A stretch of DNA of 64,000 bases, taken from contig NW_004457737.1 of NCBI RefSeq assembly GCF_000203815.1, positions 1,798,001 to 1,862,000 on the forward strand, in the 5' to 3' direction. Below, piece by piece: positions 23,401-35,498 of this stretch. A program made the position numbers and the translations under genes. The notes under the pieces are model-generated. The model did not search any database, was not told the DNA's origin, and was given only the letters and a program-made list of their open reading frames with translations. The first letter of the stretch is position 1. Every line of letters begins with the position of its first letter. The stretch is from Cavenderia fasciculata. Taxonomy: Eukaryota > Evosea > Eumycetozoa > Acytosteliales > Cavenderiaceae.

Positions 23401-26400
23401 GCGTCCTTTAGCTTCTCATTGCGACATTGTTGCAAGCATGATTTGAGTAGGGCAATGTTTTCCTTAAAATAAGAGACTGGCAAAAAGTTTATAATGGGTT
23501 TGGTGGTGGCCGGAGTCGACACCATGCAGTTGATGATTTGGTGGTAGCAGTCGTTGAGGTGAGGGAAACGTGTGACAAAGTCGACGTCAGATACCTTGCG
23601 CAGCAGAACGGTTAGGCAAGTACGCGAGTGCTTTTCAAAGTCGATCGACAGGTCATAGACGGAGGGACACCCGAGCAAAAAGTGTCCGAGTGTGTAGCGG
23701 TTGGCGTTGCCCGAGCCGACGACACCGCCAAAGCTCGTCTTGGATGCTGCGGCACCGCTGCTCGCGCTGCGGTCGATACAGTAGAGGATGAGCTGTGCGA
23801 TGGTCCATTGAATCGATCCCTTGGCGTAGCGAGAGAACTGCTCCTCTTGATCGAGGTACAGTGTGGCGGCATGCATGCGGTGGGCGCCGCTTGAGGTCAT
23901 CTCGCTCTCTTGCTCGACACATTCCATGACACGCACAAATCGCTCGAGCAGTGCGTCGGGTGCAGCGGACGCCAAAAACAGCGAGCTAATGCGTTGTGTG
24001 TACACTTCGAAAGAGTAGATTAGACGCAGCGCCTTGAGACCAATATCGCGGTTCTCATGGTCGACGAGCTTGGCAATCGCGATGATGGGTGACGATGTGG
24101 CGGGTGCAGCCGACAACTGAGTGACGATCGACTTGGCATCGTCGACCCCAAACACGTTGCTGTCCGACACGAGCAGAACAATCTCGAGACATCTCTCCAA
24201 AGTATTTTGAAAGAGGTCGTTTTGGACGCCGAGCAACTCCTGGTCGTCGGCGCTGTCTGATGCAGCGGCGGCGGTCACGATAATGCCAACGATGGTCTGG
24301 AGTGTGTGGTGGTGTGCCATCTTGGTGACTTCAGCATACAATGGATACACTGGATGACGACGGTCAATCACGCGGTTCGACACACCGCCCGTCTTGAACT
24401 GGTTGAGACAGTACATAAAGATATTGAGGATAGTTAGCGTGAAACGCCACTTGTCGAGGATATGGTTGAATGCCTTGTTGTTGAACGACTGGAACAACTC
24501 CATGATATGGTCCAAGTACTGACGCAACGTGTTGTCGTTGCTGCGGTCAAACAAGAACGGCGACACTTGTAACAACTGGTAAAACAACTCCAAAAATTGT
24601 TGTGTGAATGGGAACTCTCCGTGCTCTGAGCTCTGTGACTCCATTCTCAAACCAGCCGGGAAGATCTTGGAATCAATCAACAACTTCCAGATATCTGGTA
24701 CATAGATGGGGTAACGGGCACAGGCAGCGATCGCACGCAGTGTAGTTGACTTTAGCGACACGGATACTGGCGACGTGATGAATCTAAAGAATAAAAAGAC
24801 GAGCTGCACATTTCGGGCTAGCATCTGAGCCAACTGTGGTGCATAGCTGATCGTCTCTGTGATGAGACATAGGATGGCGTTGAGTGCCTCTGTGTCGGCC
24901 GGACTAATCTCACTATTTGGTTGGTTGAGTGCGTCGACATAGATTTGCAAGTGTTGAATAATCTTGTTCCATGTAAAGTGACTACTGTCCTTTGTAAAGA
25001 AATTGTACACCTCTATACCATTGCTAATCGACAATGATGCCATCATGTGGAACGAACTAACAATCAATCCATTGGGAATTTGCATCCACAATGATTTCAA
25101 GAATCCACTCGTTTCACAACACTCCCAAAATCTCTTTGAACTTGTACTACCATCTTTATAAATTGATACCAAAAAATTATTAAAATTATTTAAAAATGAT
25201 ATTTCTAAACAAATAAAAATAGAAAGGAAAGGTAAGTAAAATAATCAAATTATACTTATTTGTTATATTGTTGTTTCTTACGATTATTTTTTTCAGTTGA
25301 AATTGGAAATAATTCAACAATTGAACAAGCATAATCATCAAGAATGAATTGATATAGATTCTTTAAAGATGAATTTTTAAATTCCTTGGATTCAACAATC
25401 TTTACCAAAAATTCCATTCCATTTCTATCCTTTGGGAATGCTTTACTCTTGTAATTATTCTCAACTCCACTACCACCTTCAACTTTTAATTTAAATATAT
25501 AAAATAATGTTAACAAACTTGATTGAATTGATATATCTAGAAATTAAAATAGAAAAGATTAATTAATTTGTCTGTCTACTACTACTTATTATTATTTATG
25601 TGCACATACTATGTTCCCATTCATTTTCGATATCAGACAATACTGATGATAAAAAGGTTTGATTTGATAGACAATTGTTGGTGGTTGGTTTCTTTTCGGT
25701 TGGGTTCATTAATACCACCTTTGGTTCTTCAAACAATACAAAGATTGTCAATAAAAGAGTATAGGTGATTTGGAATAATTGATGATAGAGCGTAGTATCG
25801 ATTTGTTGATTTGAGAATAATTTTGAACATTCTTTTAATTTTAATAATATAGCTTTAATTGATTCCTCTTTAACTATAAACTAAAAGAAAATAAAAGTAA
25901 AAGTAAGTACTTGGTGGAAATTGATTGATCGATCAATAAGATATTCAATTTTCCCAATTTAACAACATACTTGGAAACAAATTAAATATAAACATTCAAC
26001 TATTCTTTGACACTCTATAATTCTATATTTGAATTCTTTTTGGTTGGTTGGAACGGTAATGTTTTGAATCTTTTCTTCAAACAACTTTAATAGAATGGAT
26101 ACTAAATTGTTGGTGCCTCCAGACAACAATTCACATATAAACATTTGAAGTACATCTCTTTTACTTTTATCAATCTCTGAATTTAAATACTATCAAAAAT
26201 GAACACATTAATATTTATATCCAATATTAATATAATAATATCAATTTGAGAAGACTTACACTTAGGATTTCCTTTAAAGTATTAAGATAACATGATCTAG
26301 TTTGATAAACAAAATCTTCACATAATATTAATAATTGTGAATTATCTCTTATTGATGTCTATATATAAATAATAATAAATGAAATGTGGATGTAAGTAAA

Positions 26401-26844
26401 AGACTAATTAATATATCTATCTCGATTGATATATACCAAATTTAATACATGAGCCAATACTTGACATGCAAGGTATTCATCAATATTTAACTTGTCTGAT
26501 AGTTGAAAGGCTATTTGAATAAAGTCGTCGACGACTTCGATAATATCACCTTTCATGATGAACTGCTTTCTCGCTTTGATCTCGTTTCTTCGTGTCTCTG
26601 ATTCAGTAGCAGACTTTGGTCTGAGACGACAAAGACGTTCGGAGAAGTTGTGTTTCTGTGACCACAAGAATTGTGCCAAGTCTTGAGTCACTGCTGGTAA
26701 TGATAATGCATACTTGTTGCCATTGCTACCTCCTCTATCGGCTGCACCACCACCAGCACCACCACTCGAAGCCAACGAATCATCAAATGATCGAACATGT
26801 GATACCAACTTATTGTATGGATCACTAAATAAGTCTTCCTCCAT
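20439..26844 (-). CDS. nup205: nuclear pore scaffold protein Nup205
   Basis: Nine exons in transcript order: 26844-26437, 26358-26260, 26189-25971, 25880-25610, 25536-25282, 25204-22936, 22831-22547, 22484-21511, 21430-20439. All phases agree, giving 1923 residues, near the about 2000 of the Nup205/Nup192 family. This inner-ring subunit is an alpha-helical solenoid linking pore scaffold parts. The N-terminus (DLAQFLWSQKHNFSERLCRL, then LSDKLNIDEYLACQVLAHVL) and the C-terminal part (YDSQMSLLIRVAQNIDGIRL) match family signatures as I remember them. The whole protein is helical with no membrane segment. The C-terminal region has Asn/Gln-rich insertions, typical of the lineage. Introns cluster in the first quarter of the gene. 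Confidence 0.85.
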
Positions 26845-27490
26845 TTCTATCTATCTATCTTCTTTGTCTAATCTATCTAATCGAATCTAATCTATATCTA
26901 TATATATATATATCTAAATGTATTATGTATCGTATATTTCTTCAACTACTAGTAGACGATGAACAATTCCAAATTGATCAATGTTATTCTACTAACTAGA
27001 TGTGTGATGTTGTTGTGTATGTAATATATAGTATAGATATAGAAATAGACTCAATTCCTATTGCGGAAGATAATGCATGAATGATCATACCTCATCACAG
27101 AAATGATGATCAGCAGCAGTCGTTAATTTTTTTTGAATATTTTCAAATTTTCTCAATGGGCCACCAAAGGGAGGGAACATATCTTAGATATAAGTAAACT
27201 ATAGTCTATTAATACCTTGAATACAAATGATGATTTCATTTGTTATTAATAATCAGTCAATTTAAAACTATAGTTTACTATAGGACATTTATGGCTTTCA
27301 TACAAGTTTGATGAATGGAACCGAAAAATGTAAAGTTTTTTGTTTTTTTTTTGGGATCACAAAAGAGATAAATACTTTTTTTTGAACAAATAAATAAAGA
27401 TTTGATTTAGATGTGTAATTACTTTATACAAATTATGATAATGTTATTTATTATAATCGGCTTTTAAAACTATAGTTTACTATAGGACAT
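26845..27490. other. interval between nup205 promoter and ndk 3' end
   Basis: Holds the nup205 promoter (ATCT repeats next to the ATG), then a partial copy of the ndk 3' end (27261-27319). No intact gene. Confidence 0.65.
27261..27319. repeat. partial duplicate of the ndk 3' end
   Basis: About 59 bp nearly identical to 27463-27522. It carries the last few ndk codons in the same orientation plus about 28 bp of 3' flank. A single-base deletion (CTTTCAT against CTTTTCAT) breaks the coding frame. It is a relic of a tandem duplication or a conserved 3' processing signal. Confidence 0.7.
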
Positions 27491-27522
27491 TTATGGCTTT
27501 TCATACAAGTTTGATGAACGGA
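27463..27522. repeat. parent copy of the ndk 3'-end repeat
   Basis: Overlaps the ndk stop codon and last codons. It includes AAACTATAGTTT, itself a 12-bp palindrome, just past the stop codon. Confidence 0.7.
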
Positions 27523-28097
27523 CTACTTCGGTCAAAAGTTCGCAGGATTTGAACCAAAGGGCGATCTCTCTCTTGGCAGAATCGGCGGAATCAGAACCGT
27601 GGATGATGTTACGACCAACATCAACACCAAAGTCACCACGGATGGTGCCTGGAGCAGAGGCGAGTGGGTTGGTAGCACCGATCATAGCACGAGCCATGGC
27701 GATGGAACCCTTACCTTCCCAGACCATAGCGACGACTGGACCAGAGGTAATGAAAGAGACGAGACCACTAAAGAATGGACGTTCCTTGTGTTCTTCATAG
27801 TGGGATTCAGCGAGGTCCTTGCTTGGGACAACTTGCTTGAGACCAACGAGGGTGTATCCCTTTCTTTGGAAACGGGAGATGATTTCACCAACTAATAAAT
27901 TGATCAAATAAAAAAGAGAGAAGAAGAAAGCAGAACAAGTAGAGTCGGAGAGAGAGAGAGTATTAGAATTTGAATTATAATTATTAAATGTTGGTTGATC
28001 ATATTTGTTGATCAACATCTGATGATGATAACATACCGAGACCACGGGCAACACCGTCTGGCTTGATAGCAATGAAAGTTCTTTCGTCGTTTGACAT
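27491..28097 (-). CDS. ndk: nucleoside diphosphate kinase
   Basis: Two exons, 28097-28037 and 27891-27491 (phase 1), give 153 residues, the usual size of a cytosolic NDK. It transfers the gamma-phosphate between NTPs and NDPs through a phospho-histidine. Visible signatures are [20 protein letters not shown] at the N-terminus, [20 protein letters not shown], the [20 protein letters not shown] block and the active-site histidine in NIIHGSDS. There is no targeting extension, so it is the cytosolic form. High GC at third positions suggests high expression. The 3' end is partly duplicated downstream. Confidence 0.97.
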
Positions 28098-28389
28098 CTT
28101 AATATTCTCTGGTTATAGATAAACTGTAAAGAGTTTGAAAGACAACTTTTTTTTTGTGAACAGGTCAGCAGAGGTGTTCACTGTTCGTCAAAAAAAATAC
28201 GAAAAAAATTCAAAAAAATGAAAAAGAAATGAAATTTTTTGTTGTTCATCCGTGATGGAGATGGTGTTTCCTTATTTAATACGCGTTGCAGTTCCGATTT
28301 ACAACCCCTAAAACTAAATCACAATAATTAAATTAAATTAAAAAAATATTGAATAATTATGGATGGTATCGATAGATGTTGTTGGTTTA

Positions 28390-31300
28390 TTAAACTTTTG
28401 GATGATGAAAATCACTCGTTTGTGCTGCTATAGTACTATTACTACTACTACTGCTACTATTATTATTATTGTTGTTATTGTCAACCTTATTATTATTATC
28501 GTTGTTATTGCCAATTCTATTTCTTTCCTTGTTGGCATGTGAAATTTGTTTTTTGATACAATAAAAAATGGCAAATAATATGGAGAGTAAAAGTATTGAT
28601 CCTGCTACAATGGCAGAGATGACACCTGCAGACATTGATTTACTACCAAAGCTAGATATTGCAGAATCTTTAGAGACAACAGACACCATACATTGTTTAA
28701 AAGAGACAGTGACAGAGTCTAAACTACTTTGAACTCTTATATTACAAGATATTGGAACTGAAACATCTTGTTTTTGATTTCGGTAGTTGTACACCATGAT
28801 ATCAGTACTGAAATTGACCATATTTGACATAAAACTATTTAAATTGATTATTTCGAAATTTCCATCACCAAATAATAAATCTGAATTAATCTTTATCATT
28901 AACTTTGAATTTGGTAGTGAAACATTTGATTTAAAATTCACTAATAAATAAATAAAAATGATAAATAAAGATACTTGGTTTTTACTTTCTTTTTTTAGTT
29001 CTCTTACAATTTGTAAAATTTGAAATAGAATCAATATAAATAAGAATAGTTGAATGATTTCCAAATTCTACAGGTTTAATAAATTGGAGTTTAGTTTTAG
29101 ATTGTGGTATACCAATTGTCGAGGATTGACCAATGTACATTTCAGCGTCAATAGTGCCTTCTCCACCAATCGATCCATTTGCTATATTTACAAGATACTT
29201 TGATCTAATCGTACTATTATAATTTAATTTAACAGCACTATATTTGTTTTGTGATTGTTCGATACGAATTGAAGATAAATCTCCATTAATATGTAAATAA
29301 CCATTATTTTCAATTATTGGCTAAATAAACAAAAAAAAAAAATTAGTTAAAAGGATAAATACAATTATTTAAATTATAATTATTTTTTTTTCTTACAGTT
29401 ATAAAATCATCTATTGAATTTTTTGGTTTTTGAAAAGTAATATTATTAATCCCCATTACAACATTATTAATGATTCTACTTGTTGTATTTGCACTTTTAG
29501 AATCATAGATAATGATTGGAATTTCATAAAGTTGGAGAATATTATTATTGATAATGATCGAGTCGTTTAAATAGATACAGTTTGTTGTTTGTGAAGAACC
29601 ACTTTGTTGTTGTTGTTGTTGTTGTTGTTGTGAAAAGGTTCTTGGTTGTTCGATTTGAAGTGTAGACTCTTTTAAGAAAATGGAAATATCATCAAGTTGA
29701 TTTCTTTCACTATGATCCAAAAAGAAAGAATGCCTTGAAAGTTTTAATAATCCACCCTAAACAAATAAAAAAATAAATAAATAAATAATATAAATTCCTT
29801 TTTTTCTCTTAATGTTTTGTTTTTCGTTTACCTTTAAAGATTTAAAACTACCACTAAATTCATTAATAGTAATTCCAAATAGATATAATTCTTTAAATGA
29901 TATAGTTCCATTTGATTTAATATCACTTCGATAGAATGATAGAGAATAGGATGAATCAATCGTAGAGTCATTGTCCATTCTAATTTTTGCATCATTAAAA
30001 GTTAAACTTTCAAACGAACCACTACTTTTAAAAGTTGAATTGTACAGAGTGATCCTAGATCGATTAATATCATGTAGTTGATTATATTCTCCTCCATTTT
30101 TACTACCAATTGAAAAGGTTTCAAATATTGAGTTTCTAAATAAAAATGTTGAATTGTATGTATCTATTGTTGTTGAATTCTTTAAAAAGTAAAAAAATAA
30201 AAAAAATAAAAAAATAAGTATACATATATATTTTAATCTTCTTGCTAATAGTTACAGCAAAAAAAGTAGCAGAATTTAAATTAAAAGTACTATTTTCAAT
30301 ATTCATCCAAGTATTTAATAATTCCATTCTACCATTATATTTTCTCTTTTTTAGCTCATCAAATGAATTGATATAAGTATCTGACCATTCAAATTGTTGA
30401 AATGGATGTTTATCTTTACCATCATTTGGATATTCTTTTTGAATATAATATTTTGAATTTATAATATCAATTCCTCCATCCTAAATAAAATAAAATAAAT
30501 TGAATTAATAAATGACTCTTTCTATTTCTTTTTCTTTCTTCTTTTTTTAGACATACAGTTACAATTAAATGATTAAATTGAATTCTATTTGCATTTTTAA
30601 AATATAGTTTTGATTTTGTTGTATTCATGATGGTTGAATATAGCTCGGAACCACTTGTTATTCTTAGAATGGAATATTGTTGCATGATCATATCGGATAT
30701 GGTAATGATTTTAGAGTGACTAGATGCTACCAATTCAGAACCAGACCTTATTTCAATTGGACCATAATCACTTGATAGAAACTTGGCAGACGAATTATTT
30801 ATAATAAAAGTTGCCTGATTATCTAAAATAAAAGATGGTGATACAAATATTGATGAATCTATAGTGTACAAAAAGGAATATGTAAGAAAATGGTAGTAGA
30901 GAGAGAGACTATAGTAATATTTAATAATAATTACATAATTCAAAAGTTGATGATAAACCAGAAACTAAAAGCCTAGAATTGGCAGGTGATAAGAATAATC
31001 TTGACTTTTGGCTGATAAATGATCCCATTATGATCATTTCTTTGGAAAAATAATAAGTTGTTGCGTTGTAATCGTTGTTGATGATCATGATGGATGGACT
31101 ATAGACAATGGTGGATTCGGTGTTAAAGATGGTTATATTTCGGATGACTAGTTTAGAGACAATGGTGGAGTCGTTTCGACTTCCGATTTCGAGGTCATTG
31201 AGATAGTATGGAAATTGGTAGGATGGAAGGATGGTCTGAACCGTCACATTGGTGTTGATGTATACATAATTGTTAAAGGGATAGAATCCAGTCGGTGTGC

Positions 31301-31481
31301 ATGACCATGGTGTGGTGTCATTCTCGTTTGGTTCAAACATTCCTCCATCGGGTGCTGCATATGTACAATTATTATTAATCTCTTGTGGAAGTACAAATGC
31401 CAAAGTACAACAACAAGACCAACAACTCAAATAAATCATCAATACCAATATTGATTTTATCATTCGACAATCAACAATCAT
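28390..31481 (-). CDS. type I membrane protein with beta-helix-like ectodomain
   Basis: Seven exons in transcript order: 31481-30935, 30858-30557, 30480-30256, 30179-29832, 29756-29397, 29320-29008, 28940-28390; phases agree, 881 residues. A signal sequence (MIKSILVLMIYLSCWSCC) is followed by a Cys-poor, Asn/Ser/Thr-rich ectodomain. It is built of short strands of the style STFLFRNSIFETFSIGS, typical of right-handed beta-helix or pectin-lyase-like proteins. Near the C-terminus a single membrane helix (SAIVAGSILLLSILFAIFY) is followed by basic residues and an Asn/Ser-rich cytosolic tail. Many N-glycosylation sequons are present. By layout it is a surface adhesion or recognition protein; the family was not recognised. 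A start seven residues downstream (second Met) is possible. Confidence 0.8.
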
Positions 31482-31917
31482 ATCTAATCCTGATCAACCA
31501 AAACAATTATAATTTAACCTTTCCATCCACAAACAAATTAAATAATATTTAGTTAGTTTAAATGAGTGAACTTGGCTTGGAGATATAAATAAATAGATAG
31601 ATAGATAGATAGATTTAGTTACCTTTTATTATAGTTCCTATAGTTGATCTTGATTGTGAAGATGTTGATGTTGTTGTGCTGCGCAAGATGATCGTTGTTG
31701 TTCTTTCATGAGCGTTGTTGTTTAAACCAAAATAACTCTCTTTATTTTATAAAATAACTACTAGTTCTTCTTAACCTCAATAAATAATATTAATATAGTA
31801 TTATTAAATAAAGAGAGAGAGAGAGAGAAAGAAAGAAAGAGAGAAAGTTATTCAAACAAAAACAACTGGTTATAACAACTGCTGATATTAATATTCATCA
31901 TGACCTCTTTCTGATTA

Positions 31918-31950
<33 letters not shown>

Positions 31951-32712
31951 GGTGGGTGTTATCATTATTATGTACATGACAGCAGTAGTATTGTAGTAGG
32001 TACTACTGCTCCTTCTTCTTTTGTTGTTGCTGTTTTACTACTAACATTATTTCCTTCTTTTATGCAACTACTTATTATTAATTATCGTCAGTCAGCATAT
32101 ATATATACTCCATGTCGTACATCTTATCTTATCTTTTCAATCATAACACCTCCTCCTTATCCTCTCCTCTCCCACCCTCCCTCCTTCCATCAGATAGATA
32201 CAACAACAACATTATTATTATTATTATGATTATTATTATGTCGATTATTTAAATAATAATCATAATAATGTGTTTAATTGTGGTTGTTTTGTGTACACCA
32301 AACCACAAAAATTCAAATCTGTTAATTTATTTGATGATTCTATAATTCAATCGACATTTACAACCAAAGGAGAGAGGGAGAGAGATATACACCACTGATC
32401 CATAAAAGTTAGTGATGATGGATTCTTTAAATAACAAAAAGTCAACCAGTCGAGAGAGTTAGATCGATACTTTCTGATTGACTTTCATTTCCATATCCAT
32501 CAACACTAATAATAATAAATTAATGGGTTGGACCCGACTGGATTGGCAGATCTGTCAATTGATTGATTGATCATTTACTCTTGTTATTAATCAATCACAG
32601 ATTGGATAAATATTAAATAATTTAATCTTTTTAATTATAATTAATCATTTAATCATTTAATTATCTTTTTGATTTAAAATATATTATATATGCGGATTAT
32701 TTAATAAATTAT
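31482..32712. other. gene-free interval, 1.2 kb
   Basis: Promoter of the membrane-protein gene, GAGA-, GATA- and GATT-type microsatellites, and the 3' region of the next minus-strand gene. No exon is supported. Confidence 0.6.
31917..31949. repeat. (GATT)n microsatellite
   Basis: A perfect tetranucleotide run of about eight units in intergenic DNA. Confidence 0.9.
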
Positions 32713-34065
32713 TTATTTATCGTTTTTGCTTACATAATAAGGATATTGTGTAGTTGAATTGGATGTGGTGGTGGATGGTGTAAATGGAACCGACGACGCA
32801 GACAATTGTTTTGTTGGGATATATTTGAAAATGGCTGGTGACTGTGGAGGTGGAGGTGGTGGAGATGAGGTAAAGTGCGGAAAATGATGTTCCTTGGAAT
32901 GACTACAATACCTAACACCACATGCTTTTCTATAAGTTACTCTATGAAAATCTGGGCATGTACATCCTTTAAAATGACACGGTGATATTAATGGTGATTC
33001 ATGAATTTGATTTTGGTTATTATTATTTTGATTATTAAATTCCCATTTAGTACCACTACTACTACTACTTCCAATATTTGATGTTGAAGTAGTAGTAGTT
33101 GTACTAGTCGTCGTTGTACTGGTCGGATTATTTTTAATGATCGGATTATTATTATTATTATTATTTTTAGTATTATTTCTACTACTAGATCTATAATAAT
33201 AAAATTTAATTGAAATTTAATTAATTAATAAATAGGTTTCCAGAATTCATAATTTCTTTGTTATTACCAAAATAAATTCATTCAACTTACTTTGCCAACA
33301 AAGTATTATTATTTTGTTGTTGTTGTATTTGAGGTGGCGGTGGATGTAATTGTAATGGTTCATTATTAATATTATGATTATTTTGATTATTTTGATTATT
33401 TTGATTATTTTGATTATTTTGATTATTATTAAAATTAATATTATTAATTGTTAATTTTAAATGTGCATTTTCATCTTCAAGTCGTTTTAATTTCTTAAAT
33501 ACATCTACTTCATCCAATGATGAATGATCATTTAGTCCAACATCTCCATGTTCCAATTCTCTTTTAATTACTAAAACAATCAATCAATCAATCAATTATT
33601 TTTGGTTAGTTAGTTATTATTATCCATATTATTGATTATCCATTTTTACCTACATAAAGAATCATGGTATTGAGATGATAATTCAACATAAATATTATCA
33701 CCATTATTTAGTGTGATGGCAGACAATGGGTCCAAGGGGACACGATGGACATTGTTATTGTCAGAGGGTGGATCGACATAGAGTCGCAGTGCAAATGGAG
33801 GTACGCGAAGAAAAAAGTCGTCCCTGATGTGTCGTAACAGGTCATCGCAATCGTGCACATTGCCAAAGGTGATTTTGGTCAAGTCATCTTGGTAGTGCAC
33901 AACCAATACTATCGTTCTACCATGGTCGTGTTCAGGTGCCACTGTTTCAGTGTTGCTCGTCGTCGTCGTTGTTTGTACATTGAGTGACAATGATGATGAT
34001 GTCGATGTCGATGTAGATGTCGATGTTGATGTTGATGGCGTTGTATCGGTGAATGATGAAGACAT
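32713..34065 (-). CDS. header-domain / coiled-coil / Cys-His-rich protein
   Basis: Exons in transcript order: 34065-33654, 33570-33291, 33190-32713; 389 residues. After a Ser/Thr-rich start, residues about 51-135 form the module shared with the genes at 16563 and 58359 (VHYQDDLTKITFGNV at 56-70). It again ends at a phase-1 intron (donor GTAGGT). Exon 2 encodes a short coiled coil (VDVFKKLKRLEDENAHLKL) and an Asn/Gln-rich linker. Exon 3 encodes a cluster CHFKGCTCPDFHRVTY then CGVRYCSHSKEHH that could bind zinc, and a Pro-rich tail. I do not recognise the Cys-His motif. A GTAAGC near the stop (32725-32731) could be another donor, so a further exon is possible. Confidence 0.7.
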
Positions 34066-34586
34066 CGTACGTAGTCTTCGACGTAGGTTAATAGTTAATC
34101 TCTCTCTCTCTTTCTCTTTAATCTCTCTCTCTATCTAGTTACTAGCTAGTAGTCTAATAACCAACAACTATACGTCTGCTGCTATATCATCAGTCTACTT
34201 CTCATCAATCAACAACCAATCACCTACAATGTTTACTCTCTTCTCGTGCGTGTGTGTATGTGTTGAGGAAGAGGAGGAGGAGGAGGAGGAAGAGGAAGAT
34301 GATTCTGATCCTCAACAACTATACCCTGCTGCTGCTGCTGTTGCTGCTGCTACTCTATACTATAGTGAATTGGTGGGTAGAGAGAGATATATAATAATAA
34401 TATCTGAAATTGTGATGAGAGGGGAGGGAGGGATGTGATTTAAATGAGAGAGTGTAAAAGAAGAAGGGATGACTCTAGGGTGAGAGGATATATGCCAGGG
34501 GAGGAGCCTATTATGGGTTGGCAATTGTCAACCTCAACCAGCCGACTATAAAAGTTCCCATACGATTTCCTTTTTGGTTTTCGCAG

Positions 34587-34621
<35 letters not shown>

Positions 34622-35498
34622 ATGGTTGACCGGTATATCAGTTTGAAGAACAAAGAAACAAACAATTAACACCTACATCTACAGGTTAGTGCTACTATTA
34701 TGTGTTTTGATATTATCATAATTATAAATACTCTTCTTCTTATTTTTAGTTGATCTGGTCACTCTAGTTGAGTGTGTGGTAGGTAGCAAGTATACTTGGT
34801 GGGTGTTAATCTGCTAGGGTATATATAAATCCAACCACCATCTATTGCTGCTACACAAACGACGATGACGATCATACCAATCTAATCTATCCCTTCTTCT
34901 ATCATTGATTACTCATGTTTTCTCACACCCCCTCCCCCATAACAGTTATAATTAATTAATTAAATTGTTGTACCTTTTATAATTCCTTCTCTCTTCTCTC
35001 TCTCTCTCTCTTATCTTATCCCAACATTGTATTATCTCAATATTGGAGAAACTATTAGTGGAGCTTATTTCCAAAAGCCACTTTTCAAAGATTCCGCCCA
35101 ATTTAATTTACAGTTTGTCACTTTCGGCCTGCATCCAAAATATCTATTTTTTTGTGAACTTCATTGATTCATTTAATTTAAAATTATTAGTTGATACCAA
35201 ATATAGAGTGCGACGGTTTTTCTATCTGGATGAACAGACATAGGTGACTTTATTGGTGATACCACAGAGATTGGAACCAGCTTGAATATAGATATAACCA
35301 AGCAGGACAGTGACTTTGAAAAAAAAAAAAAATCATTTTATGAAAAACAAAATGTTAAAAGTTCCAAAGAAATAGACTTGAATAAAGAGATGTGTACCAA
35401 GACTCGATTTATTTAATTATAAATACAACATTGTATAGATTGATTATATTGTACTTTGTAGTTTTAGTTTCAAGTGGATTTAAATTACTAAAGTTGAT
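34066..35498. other. interval with a protease-gene fragment and a possible short transcript
   Basis: Contains CT and GAGGA microsatellites and a TATA-like TATAAAAG at 34547. This is followed by a CAA-rich leader and a 15-residue open frame (34622-34669), then a GTTAGT/TTTTTAG pair that could be an intron. A broken 3' copy of the downstream protease is at 35222-35306. No full gene is seen. Confidence 0.5.
35222..35306 (-). pseudogene. 3' fragment of a cathepsin L-like protease gene
   Basis: These 85 bp match 35533-35619 of the neighbouring intact protease with three substitutions and a 2-base deletion that breaks the frame. They correspond to the C-terminal strand around IYIQAGSNLCGITNEV. The orientation is the same as the parent. 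It is a remnant of a tandem duplicate or gene conversion. Confidence 0.8.

Noticed and set aside
22899-23922. Overlapping open frames inside the large nup205 exon
   Set aside because: The nup205 frame is continuous across nine phase-consistent exons; the others are shadows.
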